Positions 24,334 to 35,714 of a stretch of DNA of 64,000 nt are shown in pieces. Origin of the DNA: Pseudomonas gingeri (lineage in GTDB: Bacteria; Pseudomonadota; Gammaproteobacteria; Pseudomonadales; Pseudomonadaceae); the NCBI RefSeq assembly GCF_013385635.1, contig NZ_JACAPR010000023.1, positions 1-64,000 on the forward strand. Direction: 5' to 3'. Both the position numbers and the translations under genes were made by a program. Positions within the stretch are counted from its first letter, which is position 1; each line of letters begins with the position of its first letter. The notes under the pieces were generated by a model. The model searched no databases. It was not told the origin of the DNA and saw nothing but the letters and a program-made list of their open reading frames with translations.

Positions 24334-27300
24334 ATGTTGATCCTGCGCGGTGCTCCTGCCCTTTCCGCCTTTCGCCACAGCAAACTACTCGAGCAACTGA
24401 GCCAGAAAGTTCCGGCTGTCAGTGGCTTGTATGCTGAGTTCGCCCATTTCGCCGAAGTCACCGGCGTTCTGACCGGCGATGAACAGCAAGTGCTGGCCCG
24501 TCTTCTGAAATACGGCCCGAGCGTGCCGGTTCAGGAGCCTACCGGTCGTCTGTTCCTGGTGTTGCCGCGTTTCGGCACCATTTCGCCCTGGTCGAGCAAG
24601 GCCAGCGACATCGCTCGCAACTGCGGCCTGGGGAAAATCCAGCGTCTGGAGCGTGGCATCGCGTTCTACGTGGCCGGCCAGTTCAGCGACGCCGAAGCCG
24701 AACTGATCAGCGCCAGCCTGCATGACCGCATGACCCAGATCGTTCTGGCCAACCTGGAACAGGCCGCCGGCCTGTTCAGCCATGCCGAACCGAAGCCGCT
24801 GACCGCCGTGGATATCCTCGGTGGCGGTCGCGCCGCGCTGGAAAAAGCCAACGTCGAGCTGGGCCTGGCCCTGGCCGAAGACGAAATCGATTACCTGGTG
24901 AATGCCTTCATCGGTCTCAAGCGCAACCCGCATGACATCGAACTGATGATGTTCGCCCAGGCCAACTCCGAGCACTGCCGCCACAAGATCTTCAACGCCA
25001 GTTGGGATATCGACGGCGAGAGCCAGGAAAAGAGCCTGTTCGGCATGATCAAGAACACCTACGTGATGCACAGCGAAGGTGTCCTGTCGGCCTACAAGGA
25101 CAACGCCTCGGTGATCGTCGGCAATGTCGCCGGTCGCTTCTTCCCGGATCCCGAGACCCGCCAGTACGGCGCGGTGCAGGAGCCGGTGCACATCCTGATG
25201 AAAGTCGAGACCCACAACCACCCGACCGCGATCGCCCCGTTCCCGGGCGCCTCGACCGGTTCCGGTGGCGAGATCCGCGACGAAGGTGCAACCGGGCGCG
25301 GCGCCAAGCCGAAGGCCGGCCTCACCGGTTTCACCGTGTCCAACCTGCAGATCCCCGGCTTCGAGCAACCCTGGGAAGTGCCCTACGGCAAGCCCGAGCG
25401 CATCGTCACCGCGCTGGACATCATGATCGAAGGCCCGCTGGGCGGCGCCGCGTTCAACAACGAATTCGGTCGTCCGGCCCTGACCGGCTACTTCCGTACC
25501 TTCGAACAGTCCATCACCACCCCGCGTGGCGATGAAGTGCGCGGCTACCACAAGCCGATCATGCTGGCCGGCGGCATGGGTAACATCCGTGCCGAACACG
25601 TGCAGAAGGGCGAAATCACCGTCGGTTCCAAGCTGATCGTGCTTGGCGGCCCGGCGATGCTCATCGGCCTCGGCGGCGGTGCGGCATCCTCGATGGCCAC
25701 CGGCACCAGCTCGGCGGACCTGGACTTCGCTTCGGTACAGCGCGAAAACCCGGAAATGGAACGCCGCTGCCAGGAAGTGATCGACCGCTGCTGGCAGCTG
25801 GGCGACAAGAACCCGATCAGCTTTATCCATGACGTCGGCGCGGGCGGCCTGTCCAACGCTTTCCCGGAACTGGTCAACGACGGCGACCGCGGTGGCCGTT
25901 TCGAACTGCGCAATATCCCCAACGACGAGCCGGGCATGGCCCCGCACGAAATCTGGAGCAACGAATCCCAGGAACGCTACGTCCTGGCGGTCGATGCGGC
26001 GGACTTCGAGCGCTTCAAGGCGATCTGCGAACGCGAGCGTTGCCCGTTCGCGGTGGTCGGCGAGGCCACCGCCGAACCGCAACTGACCGTGACCGACAGC
26101 CACTTCGGCAACAGCCCGGTGGACATGCCCCTCGAAGTGCTGCTGGGCAAGGCCCCGCGCATGCACCGTTCGGCCGTTCGCGAAACCGAGCTGGGCGATG
26201 ATTTCGATCCGGGCAGCCTGGCGATCGCCGACTGCATCGAGCGTGTCCTGCATCACCCGGCCGTGGCGAGCAAGAGCTTCCTGATCACCATCGGCGACCG
26301 CACCATCACCGGCCTCGTTGCCCGCGACCAGATGGTCGGTCCGTGGCAGGTCCCGGTGGCTGACGTCGCCGTTACCGCCACCAGCTTTGACGTCTACACC
26401 GGCGAAGCCATGGCCATGGGCGAGCGTACGCCGCTGGCCCTGCTGAACGCCCCGGCGTCCGGCCGCATGGCGATCGGCGAGACCCTGACCAACCTGTCGG
26501 CCTCGCGCATCGGCAAGATCTCCGACATCAAGCTGTCGGCCAACTGGATGTCGGCTGCCGGCCATCCGGGTGAAGATGCCCGCCTGTACGACACCGTGAA
26601 AGCGGTCGGCATGGAGCTGTGCCCGGAACTGGGCATCACCATTCCGGTGGGCAAGGACTCGATGTCCATGGCCACTCGCTGGAAGGACGAAGGCGTCGAC
26701 AAGAGCGTGACCTCGCCGTTGTCGCTGATCGTCACCGGTTTCGCGCCGGTGACCGATATCCGCAAGACCCTGACCCCTGAACTGCGCATGGACAAGGGCG
26801 TTACCGACCTGATCCTGATCGACCTGGGACGTGGCCAGAACCGCATGGGCGCATCGATTCTCGCCCAGGTGCACGGCAAGCTCGGCAAGCATGCGCCGGA
26901 CGTCGATGACGCGGAAGACCTCAAGGCCTTCTTCGCGGTGATCCAGGGCCTCAATGCCGACGGTCACCTGCTGGCCTATCACGACCGCTCCGATGGTGGC
27001 CTGCTGGTCAGCACCGTGGAGATGGCCTTCGCCGGCCACTGCGGCCTGAGCCTGAACCTCGACGGCGTGGCGGAAACCGCCGCCGATATCGCCGCGATCC
27101 TGTTCAACGAAGAGTTGGGCGCGGTGATCCAGGTGCGCCAGGACTCCACGCCGGACGTGCTGGCGCAGTTCAGCGCCGCGGGCCTGGGTGACTGCGTGTC
27201 GGTGATCGGCCAGCCGCTGAACAACGGCGAAGTCAGCATCACCTTCAACGGCGACACCGTGTTCACCGGCGAGCGTCGCCTGCTGCAACGCCAGTGGGCG

Positions 27301-28230
27301 GAAACCAGCTACCGGATCCAGCGCCTGCGCGACAACGCCAACTGTGCCGACCAGGAATTCGACGTCCTGCTGGACGAAGGCAACCCTGGCCTGAGCTACA
27401 AGACCAGCTTCGATGTGAACCAGGACATCGCCGCACCATACATCAAGAAAGGCATTCGTCCCCAGGTCGCGGTTCTGCGCGAGCAGGGCGTCAATGGCCA
27501 GGTGGAAATGGCGGCGGCGTTCGACCGTGCCGGCTTCAATGCCATCGACGTGCACATGAGCGATATCCTCGCCGGTCGTGTCGACCTGAACGAGTTCAAG
27601 GGCCTGGTCGCCTGTGGCGGCTTCTCCTACGGCGACGTGCTCGGCGCCGGCGAAGGCTGGGCCAAGTCGGCCCTGTTCAACGCCCGTGCCCGTGATGCCT
27701 TCCAGGGCTTCTTCGAGCGCAACGACAGCTTCACCCTCGGCGTGTGCAACGGTTGCCAGATGATGTCCAACCTGCACGAACTGATTCCGGGCAGCGAGTT
27801 CTGGCCGCACTTCGTACGCAACCGTTCCGAGCAGTTCGAAGCGCGCGTGGCGATGGTGCAGATCCAGGAGTCGAACTCGATCTTCCTGCAGGGCATGGCC
27901 GGTTCGCGCATGCCGATCGCCATCGCCCACGGCGAGGGTTATGCCGAGTTCGAAAGCGAAGAAGCCCTGCTGCAAGCCGACCTGTCGGGTTGCGTGGCCA
28001 TGCGCTTTGTCGACAACCATGGCAAGGTCACCGAAACCTACCCGGCCAACCCGAACGGTTCGCCGCGCGGGATCACCGGGCTGACCAGCCGTGACGGTCG
28101 CGTCATGATCATGATGCCGCACCCTGAGCGGGTGTTCCGTGCCGTGCAGAACTCCTGGCGCTCGGAAGACTGGAACGAAGACGCGCCATGGCTGCGCATG
28201 TTCCGTAACGCTCGCGTCTGGGTCGACTGA
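24334..28230 (+). CDS. purL: Phosphoribosylformylglycinamidine synthase
   Basis: A 1298-residue large-type FGAM synthase (step 4 of purine synthesis) in the Proteobacterial fused form. It has an N-terminal PurS-like part, the linker, two AIRS-type ATP-binding halves (GGEIRDEGATGRGAKPKAG; VGKDSMSMATRW) and a C-terminal class I glutaminase with nucleophile Cys1138 (GVCNGCQMM) and HPER motif. ATG 24334 (MLILRGAPALS) is the family start. TAGAAT at 24285-24290 may be its -10 box. No guanine riboswitch or PurR operator was recognised. Confidence 0.98.
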   Translation: MLILRGAPALSAFRHSKLLEQLSQKVPAVSGLYAEFAHFAEVTGVLTGDEQQVLARLLKYGPSVPVQEPTGRLFLVLPRFGTISPWSSKASDIARNCGLGKIQRLERGIAFYVAGQFSDAEAELISASLHDRMTQIVLANLEQAAGLFSHAEPKPLTAVDILGGGRAALEKANVELGLALAEDEIDYLVNAFIGLKRNPHDIELMMFAQANSEHCRHKIFNASWDIDGESQEKSLFGMIKNTYVMHSEGVLSAYKDNASVIVGNVAGRFFPDPETRQYGAVQEPVHILMKVETHNHPTAIAPFPGASTGSGGEIRDEGATGRGAKPKAGLTGFTVSNLQIPGFEQPWEVPYGKPERIVTALDIMIEGPLGGAAFNNEFGRPALTGYFRTFEQSITTPRGDEVRGYHKPIMLAGGMGNIRAEHVQKGEITVGSKLIVLGGPAMLIGLGGGAASSMATGTSSADLDFASVQRENPEMERRCQEVIDRCWQLGDKNPISFIHDVGAGGLSNAFPELVNDGDRGGRFELRNIPNDEPGMAPHEIWSNESQERYVLAVDAADFERFKAICERERCPFAVVGEATAEPQLTVTDSHFGNSPVDMPLEVLLGKAPRMHRSAVRETELGDDFDPGSLAIADCIERVLHHPAVASKSFLITIGDRTITGLVARDQMVGPWQVPVADVAVTATSFDVYTGEAMAMGERTPLALLNAPASGRMAIGETLTNLSASRIGKISDIKLSANWMSAAGHPGEDARLYDTVKAVGMELCPELGITIPVGKDSMSMATRWKDEGVDKSVTSPLSLIVTGFAPVTDIRKTLTPELRMDKGVTDLILIDLGRGQNRMGASILAQVHGKLGKHAPDVDDAEDLKAFFAVIQGLNADGHLLAYHDRSDGGLLVSTVEMAFAGHCGLSLNLDGVAETAADIAAILFNEELGAVIQVRQDSTPDVLAQFSAAGLGDCVSVIGQPLNNGEVSITFNGDTVFTGERRLLQRQWAETSYRIQRLRDNANCADQEFDVLLDEGNPGLSYKTSFDVNQDIAAPYIKKGIRPQVAVLREQGVNGQVEMAAAFDRAGFNAIDVHMSDILAGRVDLNEFKGLVACGGFSYGDVLGAGEGWAKSALFNARARDAFQGFFERNDSFTLGVCNGCQMMSNLHELIPGSEFWPHFVRNRSEQFEARVAMVQIQESNSIFLQGMAGSRMPIAIAHGEGYAEFESEEALLQADLSGCVAMRFVDNHGKVTETYPANPNGSPRGITGLTSRDGRVMIMMPHPERVFRAVQNSWRSEDWNEDAPWLRMFRNARVWVD

Positions 28231-28238
28231 GTCGCGTC

Positions 28239-28550
28239 ATGTACAAGCTCAGCTTCTTTGTTCCGCCGAGCCATGTGGAGCAGGTCAAGAGCGCCGTATT
28301 CGCCGCCGGTGGCGGTCGAATCGGTGCCTATGACCACTGCGCCTGGCAGGTGCTGGGCCAGGGCCAGTTTCGCCCGTTGGACGGCAGCCAGCCGTTCCTC
28401 GGGCAAACCGGTGTGGTCGAGCAGGTGGCGGAATGGAAAGTTGAGCTGGTCGTGGAGGATGCCCTGATCGAAGCCGTGGTCATGGCCCTCAAGCACAGCC
28501 ATCCCTATGAGACGCCAGCCTATGAAGTCTGGCGCCTCGCCGATTTCTGA
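28239..28550 (+). CDS. YqfO/NIF3-related protein
   Basis: A 103-residue protein corresponding to the inserted domain of NIF3/YqfO proteins: YKLSFFVPPSHVEQVKSAVF, the GRIGAYDHCAW motif and HPYETPAYEVW. It resembles the PII/CutA fold and is conserved in pseudomonads next to purL, from which it is eight bases away. Function is unknown; co-transcription with purL is likely. Confidence 0.87.
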   Translation: MYKLSFFVPPSHVEQVKSAVFAAGGGRIGAYDHCAWQVLGQGQFRPLDGSQPFLGQTGVVEQVAEWKVELVVEDALIEAVVMALKHSHPYETPAYEVWRLADF

Positions 28551-28575
28551 TTCTCCCTCTTCCGATTCCTGTTCC

Positions 28576-30255
28576 TTATCGTCCCATGGCGTTACTGATG
28601 GCCTGGGCACGGTCCCCCACCAGCACATGCCAGACTCCGTCTTCCAACGGACTGATGCCCTGGCAGCCCAGTGCCTTCAGTGCCGTTTCCGATAATCGCC
28701 GAACATCCTCGAGCTGCACCCGCAGTCGTGTCTGGGCGACGCACTCCAGTGCCCGTACGTTGGCTTTTCCACCGAGTGCGGCGAGCCATTGCTGCAACTG
28801 TTCCGCGCTGATCTCGGTCGAGCCGACGGGCTCCGGCTCGCTTGATGCGATGGCACTCGACCCCGTGGTTGGCAACGCCAGGCGAATCTCATCGGCAATG
28901 CTGTCCGCCAGCGGTCCTACCACCACCTGCAGGCTGCCACCATGGCCGGGGCGCACCACGGCCATGGCGCCGAGTATCTTGAGATCGGCATCCACGGCCT
29001 TGTCGCGGTCCAGCAGTTCCACCCGCAGCCGGGTGGTGCAGGCCCCGACGGTCACCAGGTTGGCGGCTCCTCCCAGTGCCTGGATGTAGGCCGCGGCCCG
29101 CTGGTTTTCGCTGAGCACCCGGGTCGCCGTGGTGCTGACGATGTGCTCGCGTCCCGGCGTCTTCAGGTCGAAGCGGCGGATGCAGAAATCGAACACGAAA
29201 TAGTAGACCAGTGCATAGGCCAGCCCCACCGGCAGCACCCGCCAGCCGTTGGTGGACTTGCCCCAGCCCAGGGCCATGTCGATGGCGCCGCCGGAGAAGG
29301 TGAACCCCAGGTGGATATTCAGCAGATTGGTGATCGCCATCGACAGCCCGGTCAGCAGCGCATGGACTACATAGAGCATCGGCGCGAGGAACATGAAGGC
29401 GAATTCGATGGGCTCGGTGACGCCGGTCAGGAACGAGGTCAGGGCCATCGACAGCAGGATCCCGCCCATCAGTTTGCGGCGCTCGGGCAAGGCATTGCGA
29501 TACATCGCCAGGCAGGCGGCGGGCAGGCCGAAGACCATCACCGGGAACATGCCGGTCATGAACTGCCCGGCTTTCGGGTCGCCGGCGAAATAGCGTGCCA
29601 GGTCGCCGGTGACCACGCGACCGGTCTCCGGATCGGTGAAGCTGCCGAAGACGAACCACATCATGTTGTTGAGGATATGGTGCAACCCGGTGACGATCAG
29701 CAGGCGGTTGAACACGCCGAAAATGAACGCGCCGATACTGCCGCTTTCGACCATCAACAGGCCGAGGCTGTTGATGCCGCTCTGGATCGGTGGCCAGATC
29801 AGGCCGAAGAGCACCCCCAGTCCGACCGCCGAAAAGCCGGTGACGATCGGCACGAAGCGTCGCCCGCCGAAGAAGGCCAGGTATTCCGGCAGCTTGATGT
29901 CCTTGAAGCGGTTGTACAGCGCACCACCGAGCAGGCCGCTGATGATCCCCGCGAGCATGCCCATGTTGATGTTGGCATCGAGCACCTTGAGCGTGGAGAT
30001 CATCACCAGGTAGCCGATGGCACCCGCCAGTCCGGCGGTGCCGTTATTGTCGCGGGCAAAACCGACAGCGATGCCGATGGCGAAGATCAGTGCCAGGTTG
30101 GCGAAGATGGTGTTGCCGGCATCGTGGATGATCGCGATGTCCAGCAGGTCGGTATCACCCAGGCGCAGCAGCAGGCCGGCAATCGGCAGGATGGCGATGG
30201 GCAGCATCAGGGCACGGCCGAGGCGTTGCAGGCCCTCGATAAACAACTGGTACAT
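28576..30255 (-). CDS. nagE: GlcNAc-specific PTS transporter, IIC-IIB-IIB' layout
   Basis: A 559-residue EIICB. Residues about 1-370 form the IIC membrane domain. A IIB domain follows with the phospho-cysteine Cys406 in GACTTRLRV. A second IIB-like unit occupies about 490-559 (ECVAQTRLRV), where the cysteine position is Ala507 and the nearest cysteine, Cys505, is two residues earlier. It imports and phosphorylates N-acetylglucosamine, taking phosphate from the NagF IIA domain. Last gene of the nag operon. The degenerate second IIB may be structural. Confidence 0.93.
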   Translation of the reverse strand: MYQLFIEGLQRLGRALMLPIAILPIAGLLLRLGDTDLLDIAIIHDAGNTIFANLALIFAIGIAVGFARDNNGTAGLAGAIGYLVMISTLKVLDANINMGMLAGIISGLLGGALYNRFKDIKLPEYLAFFGGRRFVPIVTGFSAVGLGVLFGLIWPPIQSGINSLGLLMVESGSIGAFIFGVFNRLLIVTGLHHILNNMMWFVFGSFTDPETGRVVTGDLARYFAGDPKAGQFMTGMFPVMVFGLPAACLAMYRNALPERRKLMGGILLSMALTSFLTGVTEPIEFAFMFLAPMLYVVHALLTGLSMAITNLLNIHLGFTFSGGAIDMALGWGKSTNGWRVLPVGLAYALVYYFVFDFCIRRFDLKTPGREHIVSTTATRVLSENQRAAAYIQALGGAANLVTVGACTTRLRVELLDRDKAVDADLKILGAMAVVRPGHGGSLQVVVGPLADSIADEIRLALPTTGSSAIASSEPEPVGSTEISAEQLQQWLAALGGKANVRALECVAQTRLRVQLEDVRRLSETALKALGCQGISPLEDGVWHVLVGDRAQAISNAMGR

Positions 30256-30281
30256 GACGACTCTCCTTGTTGTTTTTGTTA

Positions 30282-32798
30282 TCAGGCCAGCGGCCAGTGC
30301 CGGCGGCAGGTCTCGCGGACGCTGGCGGCACTGCCGAGTTGGAGCAGTGATTGACTGATCTGGCGACAGGCGGCGGCGTCGAGTTGGCGTACCCGCTCCT
30401 TGATCTCTCCGATCTGCGGCGGGCTCACGGACAGTTCAGTGACGCCCAGGCCGATCAATACCGGCGTGGCCAGCGGGTCCGAGGCCAGGGCACCACAGAC
30501 ACCGACCCAGCGTTGATGACGGGCCGCGCCGGCGCAGGTCTGGGCGATCAGGCGCAGCACCGCCGGGTGCAGGGCGTCGACCCGGGCGGCCAGGCCGGCA
30601 TGATCACGGTCCATGGCCAGGGTGTACTGCGACAGGTCGTTGGTGCCGATGGAGAGGAAGTCGGCGTGCTCCGCCAACTGCTCGGCCAGCAGGGCGGCGG
30701 AGGGGACTTCGATCATCACCCCCAGTTCGGGACGCTGGTCGATTCCCAGTTCGGTGGCCAGGGTGTCGAGGCGCTGGCGGATCTGCAGCAGTTCATCGAC
30801 CTCGCTGATCATCGGCAGCAGGATCCGGCAGCGTTGCAACGGGCTGACTTGCAGCAGTGCACGTAATTGCTGATCCAGCAGTTCTGGCCGCGCCCGGGCC
30901 AGGCGGATGCCGCGCAGGCCGAGTACGGGATTGGCCTCGAAGGGCAGCGGCAGGTAGTCGAGTTGCTTGTCGCCACCGACATCGATGGTGCGGATGATCA
31001 CCGGCTTGTCGCCCATGGCATCGATAACGCCCTGGTAGGCGCTGCGCTGTTCCTGTTCATCGGGCGCGGTCTGGCGGTCGACAAACAGAAACTCGGTGCG
31101 CAGCAGGCCGACGCCATCGGCCCCGCCTTGATGGGCTTCCATGGCCTCATGGGCCGAGGCGACATTGGCCGCCACCTCGATGCACAGGCCGTCGCGGGTC
31201 TGTGCTCGTGCATGGCTGTGTTCCTGCTGTCGCTGGCGGCGCAGTTGATGTTGCCAGTGGGCCAATGCGACACCTTCGAGGCGTGCGCTGTCGGGACTCA
31301 GTTCGAGGCGTCCGTGATCGGCATCGAGCACCACCTGCTGGCCGGGGGCGATCTCCAGCAACTGCGGGCCGAGGGCGACCAGGCAGGGCAGGCCCTTGCT
31401 CCGGGCGAGGATCGCTACGTGGGACGTGGCACCGCCTGCGACCATGCACACTCCGGCGACCTTCTGCTGGCTGATCAGCAGGAGATCGGAAGGGGTCAGC
31501 TCCTGGGCGACGACAATCGAGCCTTCGGCCAGTTCGTAGTGCCAGGTCTCGCCGAGCAGGGCGCGCAGTACCCGTTGGCGCAGGTCGTGCAAATCGTTGG
31601 TGCGTTCGGCGAGCAACGGGTTGCCCAGGTTCAACAGGACCTGGCATTGCGTTTCGATAGTCTGGCTCCAGGCGTGTGTCGCCGCGCTGCCCTGTTCGAT
31701 GGCCTGGCTGGCGGCATCGAGCAGGGTCGGGTCTTCGAGCAGGGCCAGGTGCGCGTTGAAGATCGCCTGTTCGGCGTGATCCTGGCGTCTGTGGGCCTGT
31801 TGCAGGGTGTCGTAGATTTCGCCGCGGACTTTTTCCAGCGCAATATCCAGGGCCTGCAATTGGTCGTCGGCGCTATGTCCACCGGTGTCCGGCGGCAGCT
31901 GGATGGCCTGCAGTCGCGCAATCGGGCCGCTGACCAGTCCGGGCGCGGCGCCTACGCCGTGCAGTACGCCGGCTTCGGCCAGTGGGGCGGCTGTGGTTGG
32001 CCGGATCGGTGGGCCATGGTGTTTGTCCTCTGCCAACGGGGTTTGCAAGACCCGCAGCAGCGCCTGCAACGCCGCTTCACGATCGGTGCCACGGCAGCTG
32101 ATTTCCACCAGGTCCTGTTCGGTGACGCCCAGGCCCATGATGCCGATCAGGCTGTCGAGGGAGGCTGACCTTTCGCCCAGGTGCAGTCGTGCATCGCAGT
32201 TGAAGCCTTGTGCGGCCTGGCGCAACAGGGCCGCCGGGCGCGCGTGGAGGCCGCCGCGATGAGCGACCCGGGCACTGCCGCGAACCTCTTCGCTGGTCGC
32301 GCCGGGAATGCTTGTCGGCGGGGGCGCGGTTTGGCGCGACAGGACCCGCAGCAGCGGCTCACCGACCGTTACCGAGTCGCGGGGCAGGATCCGTAGCTCA
32401 TAGTGTTCGCCGTTGGTCAGCACCAGCGGCGTCACCAGGCTTTTGCACTGGCGGGCGACCCGGTCGAGGTCGAAGCGCAGCAGGGCCTGGCCGGCACTGA
32501 CCCGGGCACCTTCCGCGACCAGCAGGGCAAAGCCTTCGCCCTGCAGTTCGACGGTATCCAGGCCCAGGTGCAGCAACAGTTCGGCGCCGTTGTCGGCGCG
32601 CAGGGTCAGTGCGTGCAGCGTTCGCGCGACATGCAGGATCACCCCGGCACAGGGCGCATGCAGGGTGTCGTTGAGCGGGTCGATGGCGATGCCTTCGCCC
32701 ATGGCGCCGCTGGCGAAGACCGCATCGTCGATGCGGGTGAGTGGGAGCACGGGACCGCTGAGCGGTGCGCCGAGGGTGATCTCATTGTTGTTATGCAT
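30282..32798 (-). CDS. nagF: Fused PTS IIA-HPr-Enzyme I protein (NagF)
   Basis: An 838-residue multiphosphoryl transfer protein. IIA-Glc-like domain (1-150) with His62 and phospho-His77 (LLLHLGLDTV), HPr domain (about 170-255) with His185 (GGLHARPAALL), and Enzyme I (about 275-838) with His460 (GGATSHVAIL) and the PEP-binding domain (LRTEFLFVDRQ; NDLSQYTLA). It relays phosphate from phosphoenolpyruvate to NagE, so the operon encodes a complete private PTS. It starts 13 bases after the SIS gene. Confidence 0.95.
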   Translation of the reverse strand: MHNNNEITLGAPLSGPVLPLTRIDDAVFASGAMGEGIAIDPLNDTLHAPCAGVILHVARTLHALTLRADNGAELLLHLGLDTVELQGEGFALLVAEGARVSAGQALLRFDLDRVARQCKSLVTPLVLTNGEHYELRILPRDSVTVGEPLLRVLSRQTAPPPTSIPGATSEEVRGSARVAHRGGLHARPAALLRQAAQGFNCDARLHLGERSASLDSLIGIMGLGVTEQDLVEISCRGTDREAALQALLRVLQTPLAEDKHHGPPIRPTTAAPLAEAGVLHGVGAAPGLVSGPIARLQAIQLPPDTGGHSADDQLQALDIALEKVRGEIYDTLQQAHRRQDHAEQAIFNAHLALLEDPTLLDAASQAIEQGSAATHAWSQTIETQCQVLLNLGNPLLAERTNDLHDLRQRVLRALLGETWHYELAEGSIVVAQELTPSDLLLISQQKVAGVCMVAGGATSHVAILARSKGLPCLVALGPQLLEIAPGQQVVLDADHGRLELSPDSARLEGVALAHWQHQLRRQRQQEHSHARAQTRDGLCIEVAANVASAHEAMEAHQGGADGVGLLRTEFLFVDRQTAPDEQEQRSAYQGVIDAMGDKPVIIRTIDVGGDKQLDYLPLPFEANPVLGLRGIRLARARPELLDQQLRALLQVSPLQRCRILLPMISEVDELLQIRQRLDTLATELGIDQRPELGVMIEVPSAALLAEQLAEHADFLSIGTNDLSQYTLAMDRDHAGLAARVDALHPAVLRLIAQTCAGAARHQRWVGVCGALASDPLATPVLIGLGVTELSVSPPQIGEIKERVRQLDAAACRQISQSLLQLGSAASVRETCRRHWPLA

Positions 32799-32811
32799 GG
32801 CGCTGTACTCG

Positions 32812-33814
32812 TCAGTGGGTACGGGTGACTTTGCTCAGGTGACGCGGTTGGTCGGGGTCCATGCCGCGGGCCACGGCCAGTCGGGCGGCCATCACATAGA
32901 AACTCTGGATCGCCAGGATCGGATCGAGGGCCGGATGCCCGGCGCAGGTCAGGTCCAGGTCGCGCTCGGCGATATCGGGTGGCGCGGCGAGCAGCACGCG
33001 GGCGCCGCGCTGGCGCATGTCGGCGGCGAGCTTGAGCAGTCCGGCCTGTTCCGCGCCCCGTGGGGCGAAGACCAGCAGGGGGTAGCCGGCGTCGATCAGG
33101 GCCATCGGGCCGTGGCGCACCTCGGCGCTGCTGAAGGCTTCGGCCTGGATCGCCGAGGTTTCCTTGAACTTCAGCGCGGCCTCCTGGGCAATGGCGAAGC
33201 CGGCGCCGCGACCGATCACCATCAGCCGCTCGCTGCCGCGCAGCACGTCGATGGCCGCGCTCCAGTCCTGGGCCGCGGCCTGTTGCAGGCCGGCGGGCAG
33301 GGCCTGGCCGGCGTCGAGCAGGGCGCGATCCTGCTGCCAATGACCGAGCAGCCGGGCGCTGGCACTGAGGGTGGCGATGAAACTCTTGGTGGCGGCGACG
33401 CTTTGCTCGGCCCCGGCCAGCAGCGGCACGGTGTATTCGCAGGCGGCCTCCAGGGGCGAGTCGGGGGCGTTGACCATGGCCACGCTGAGGGCCCCGCGTT
33501 CGCGCAGCAGGTGCAGGCTGTCGACCAGGTCCGGGCTCTGTCCGGACTGGGAAAAGGCGAACACCGCCTGGCCGCTGACGCGCAATGGCGAATGCCGCAG
33601 GGTGACCACCGACATCGGCAGCGAGGCGACCGGTACGCCGGTCTGCTGCATGGTCAGGTAGGCGAAGTAACTGGCGGCATGGTCGGAGCTGCCCCGGGCG
33701 ACAGTCATCGCCACATGGGGCGGCTGGCGGCGCAGGCGGGCGGCGATGGCCTTCAGGCCGTCGTCGAGTTGCTGCAACTGGCGGCTGACCGCCTCGTGAG
33801 AGGACAGTGCCTCT

Positions 33815-33834
<20 letters not shown>
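32812..33834 (-). CDS. SIS-domain glucosamine-6-phosphate deaminase (NagB-II type)
   Basis: A 340-residue protein with two SIS domains like the isomerase half of GlmS (VARGSSDHAASYF, FSQSGQSPD, EVRHGPMALI) but no glutaminase part. In nag operons this GlmS-like form replaces classical NagB, converting GlcN-6-P to fructose-6-P and ammonia. TTG 33834 has AAGGAG six bases upstream; ATG 33822 (MLEEALSSH) lacks a close Shine-Dalgarno. Either start overlaps the nagA end. Confidence 0.88.
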
Positions 33835-34921
<1,087 letters not shown>

Positions 34922-34940
34922 GGCGGGTTCTCTGGGGAAG

Positions 34941-35672
34941 CTAACGTCGCAGTTCGGCGACGAAGTCGTAGTAGTCGTCACGGCAATAGGTGTCGGTCAG
35001 TTCGATGGGGGTGTTGTCTTCGAGGTAGCCGACGCGGGTCATCAACAGCATCGCGGTACCCGGCTCGATGCCCACCAGGGCGGCGAGGTCCGGCGAGGCA
35101 TTGATCGCGCGGATATGTTGCAGGGCGCGGACCACGGGCCGACCGATACCGTCCAGGTATTCATAGAGCGAATCGCCGACCTGTTCCGGCTCGGGCAACA
35201 GCGCGGCGGGCAGGGTGCTCATCTCGATCGCCATCACCGTGTCGTCGGCCTTGCGCAGGCGCTTGAGGCGCGCAACCTTGTCGCTGGGGGACAGGGCCAG
35301 GCGGATCAGTTCTTCGTGGCTGGGCAGGGCGATATGGCGTTCCAGCCATTGCGAGCCGGGTACGAAGCCCTTGGAGCGAAGCATCTCGCTGAAGCTCGAC
35401 AGGCGTGACAACGGCTGTTCCAGGCGCGGGGTGATAAAGGTCCCGGAACCCTGGCTGCGGCGGATCAGACCCTGTTCGAAGAGGACTTCCAGGGCTTTGC
35501 GGGCCGTCACCCGGGAGATACTCAGCAGTTCGCTCAGGTTGCGTTCCGAGGGCAGCGCCTGTTCGGCTTTCCATTGGCCGGCATGGATGGCGGCTTCCAG
35601 GTTGCGCGCCAGTTGCAGGTACAACGGCGTAGGCTGGGACTCGTCGGGACGCAGTGCGAGTATCTTGTTCAT
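34941..35672 (-). CDS. nagR: GntR/HutC-family regulator of GlcNAc catabolism
   Basis: A 243-residue regulator with a GntR winged helix (LPSERNLSELLSISRVTARKAL, residues about 40-62) and a C-terminal UTRA ligand domain (about 95-240). NagR/NagQ-type proteins are repressors released by GlcN-6-P or GlcNAc-6-P. It is the first gene of nagR-A-B-F-E, so it probably controls itself and the operon through the TGGTATT-like sites just upstream. Confidence 0.92.
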   Translation of the reverse strand: MNKILALRPDESQPTPLYLQLARNLEAAIHAGQWKAEQALPSERNLSELLSISRVTARKALEVLFEQGLIRRSQGSGTFITPRLEQPLSRLSSFSEMLRSKGFVPGSQWLERHIALPSHEELIRLALSPSDKVARLKRLRKADDTVMAIEMSTLPAALLPEPEQVGDSLYEYLDGIGRPVVRALQHIRAINASPDLAALVGIEPGTAMLLMTRVGYLEDNTPIELTDTYCRDDYYDFVAELRR

Positions 35673-35714
35673 GTAGGATTTCCGATGCGGTTATTAGAGG
35701 TTTTTCGCTCGGGT

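Noticed and set aside
24385..28122. A 1245-codon open frame on the minus strand opposite purL
   Set aside because: It mirrors purL exactly, has no recognisable domain and a His/Arg/Gln-rich composition typical of the reverse complement of GC-rich coding DNA.
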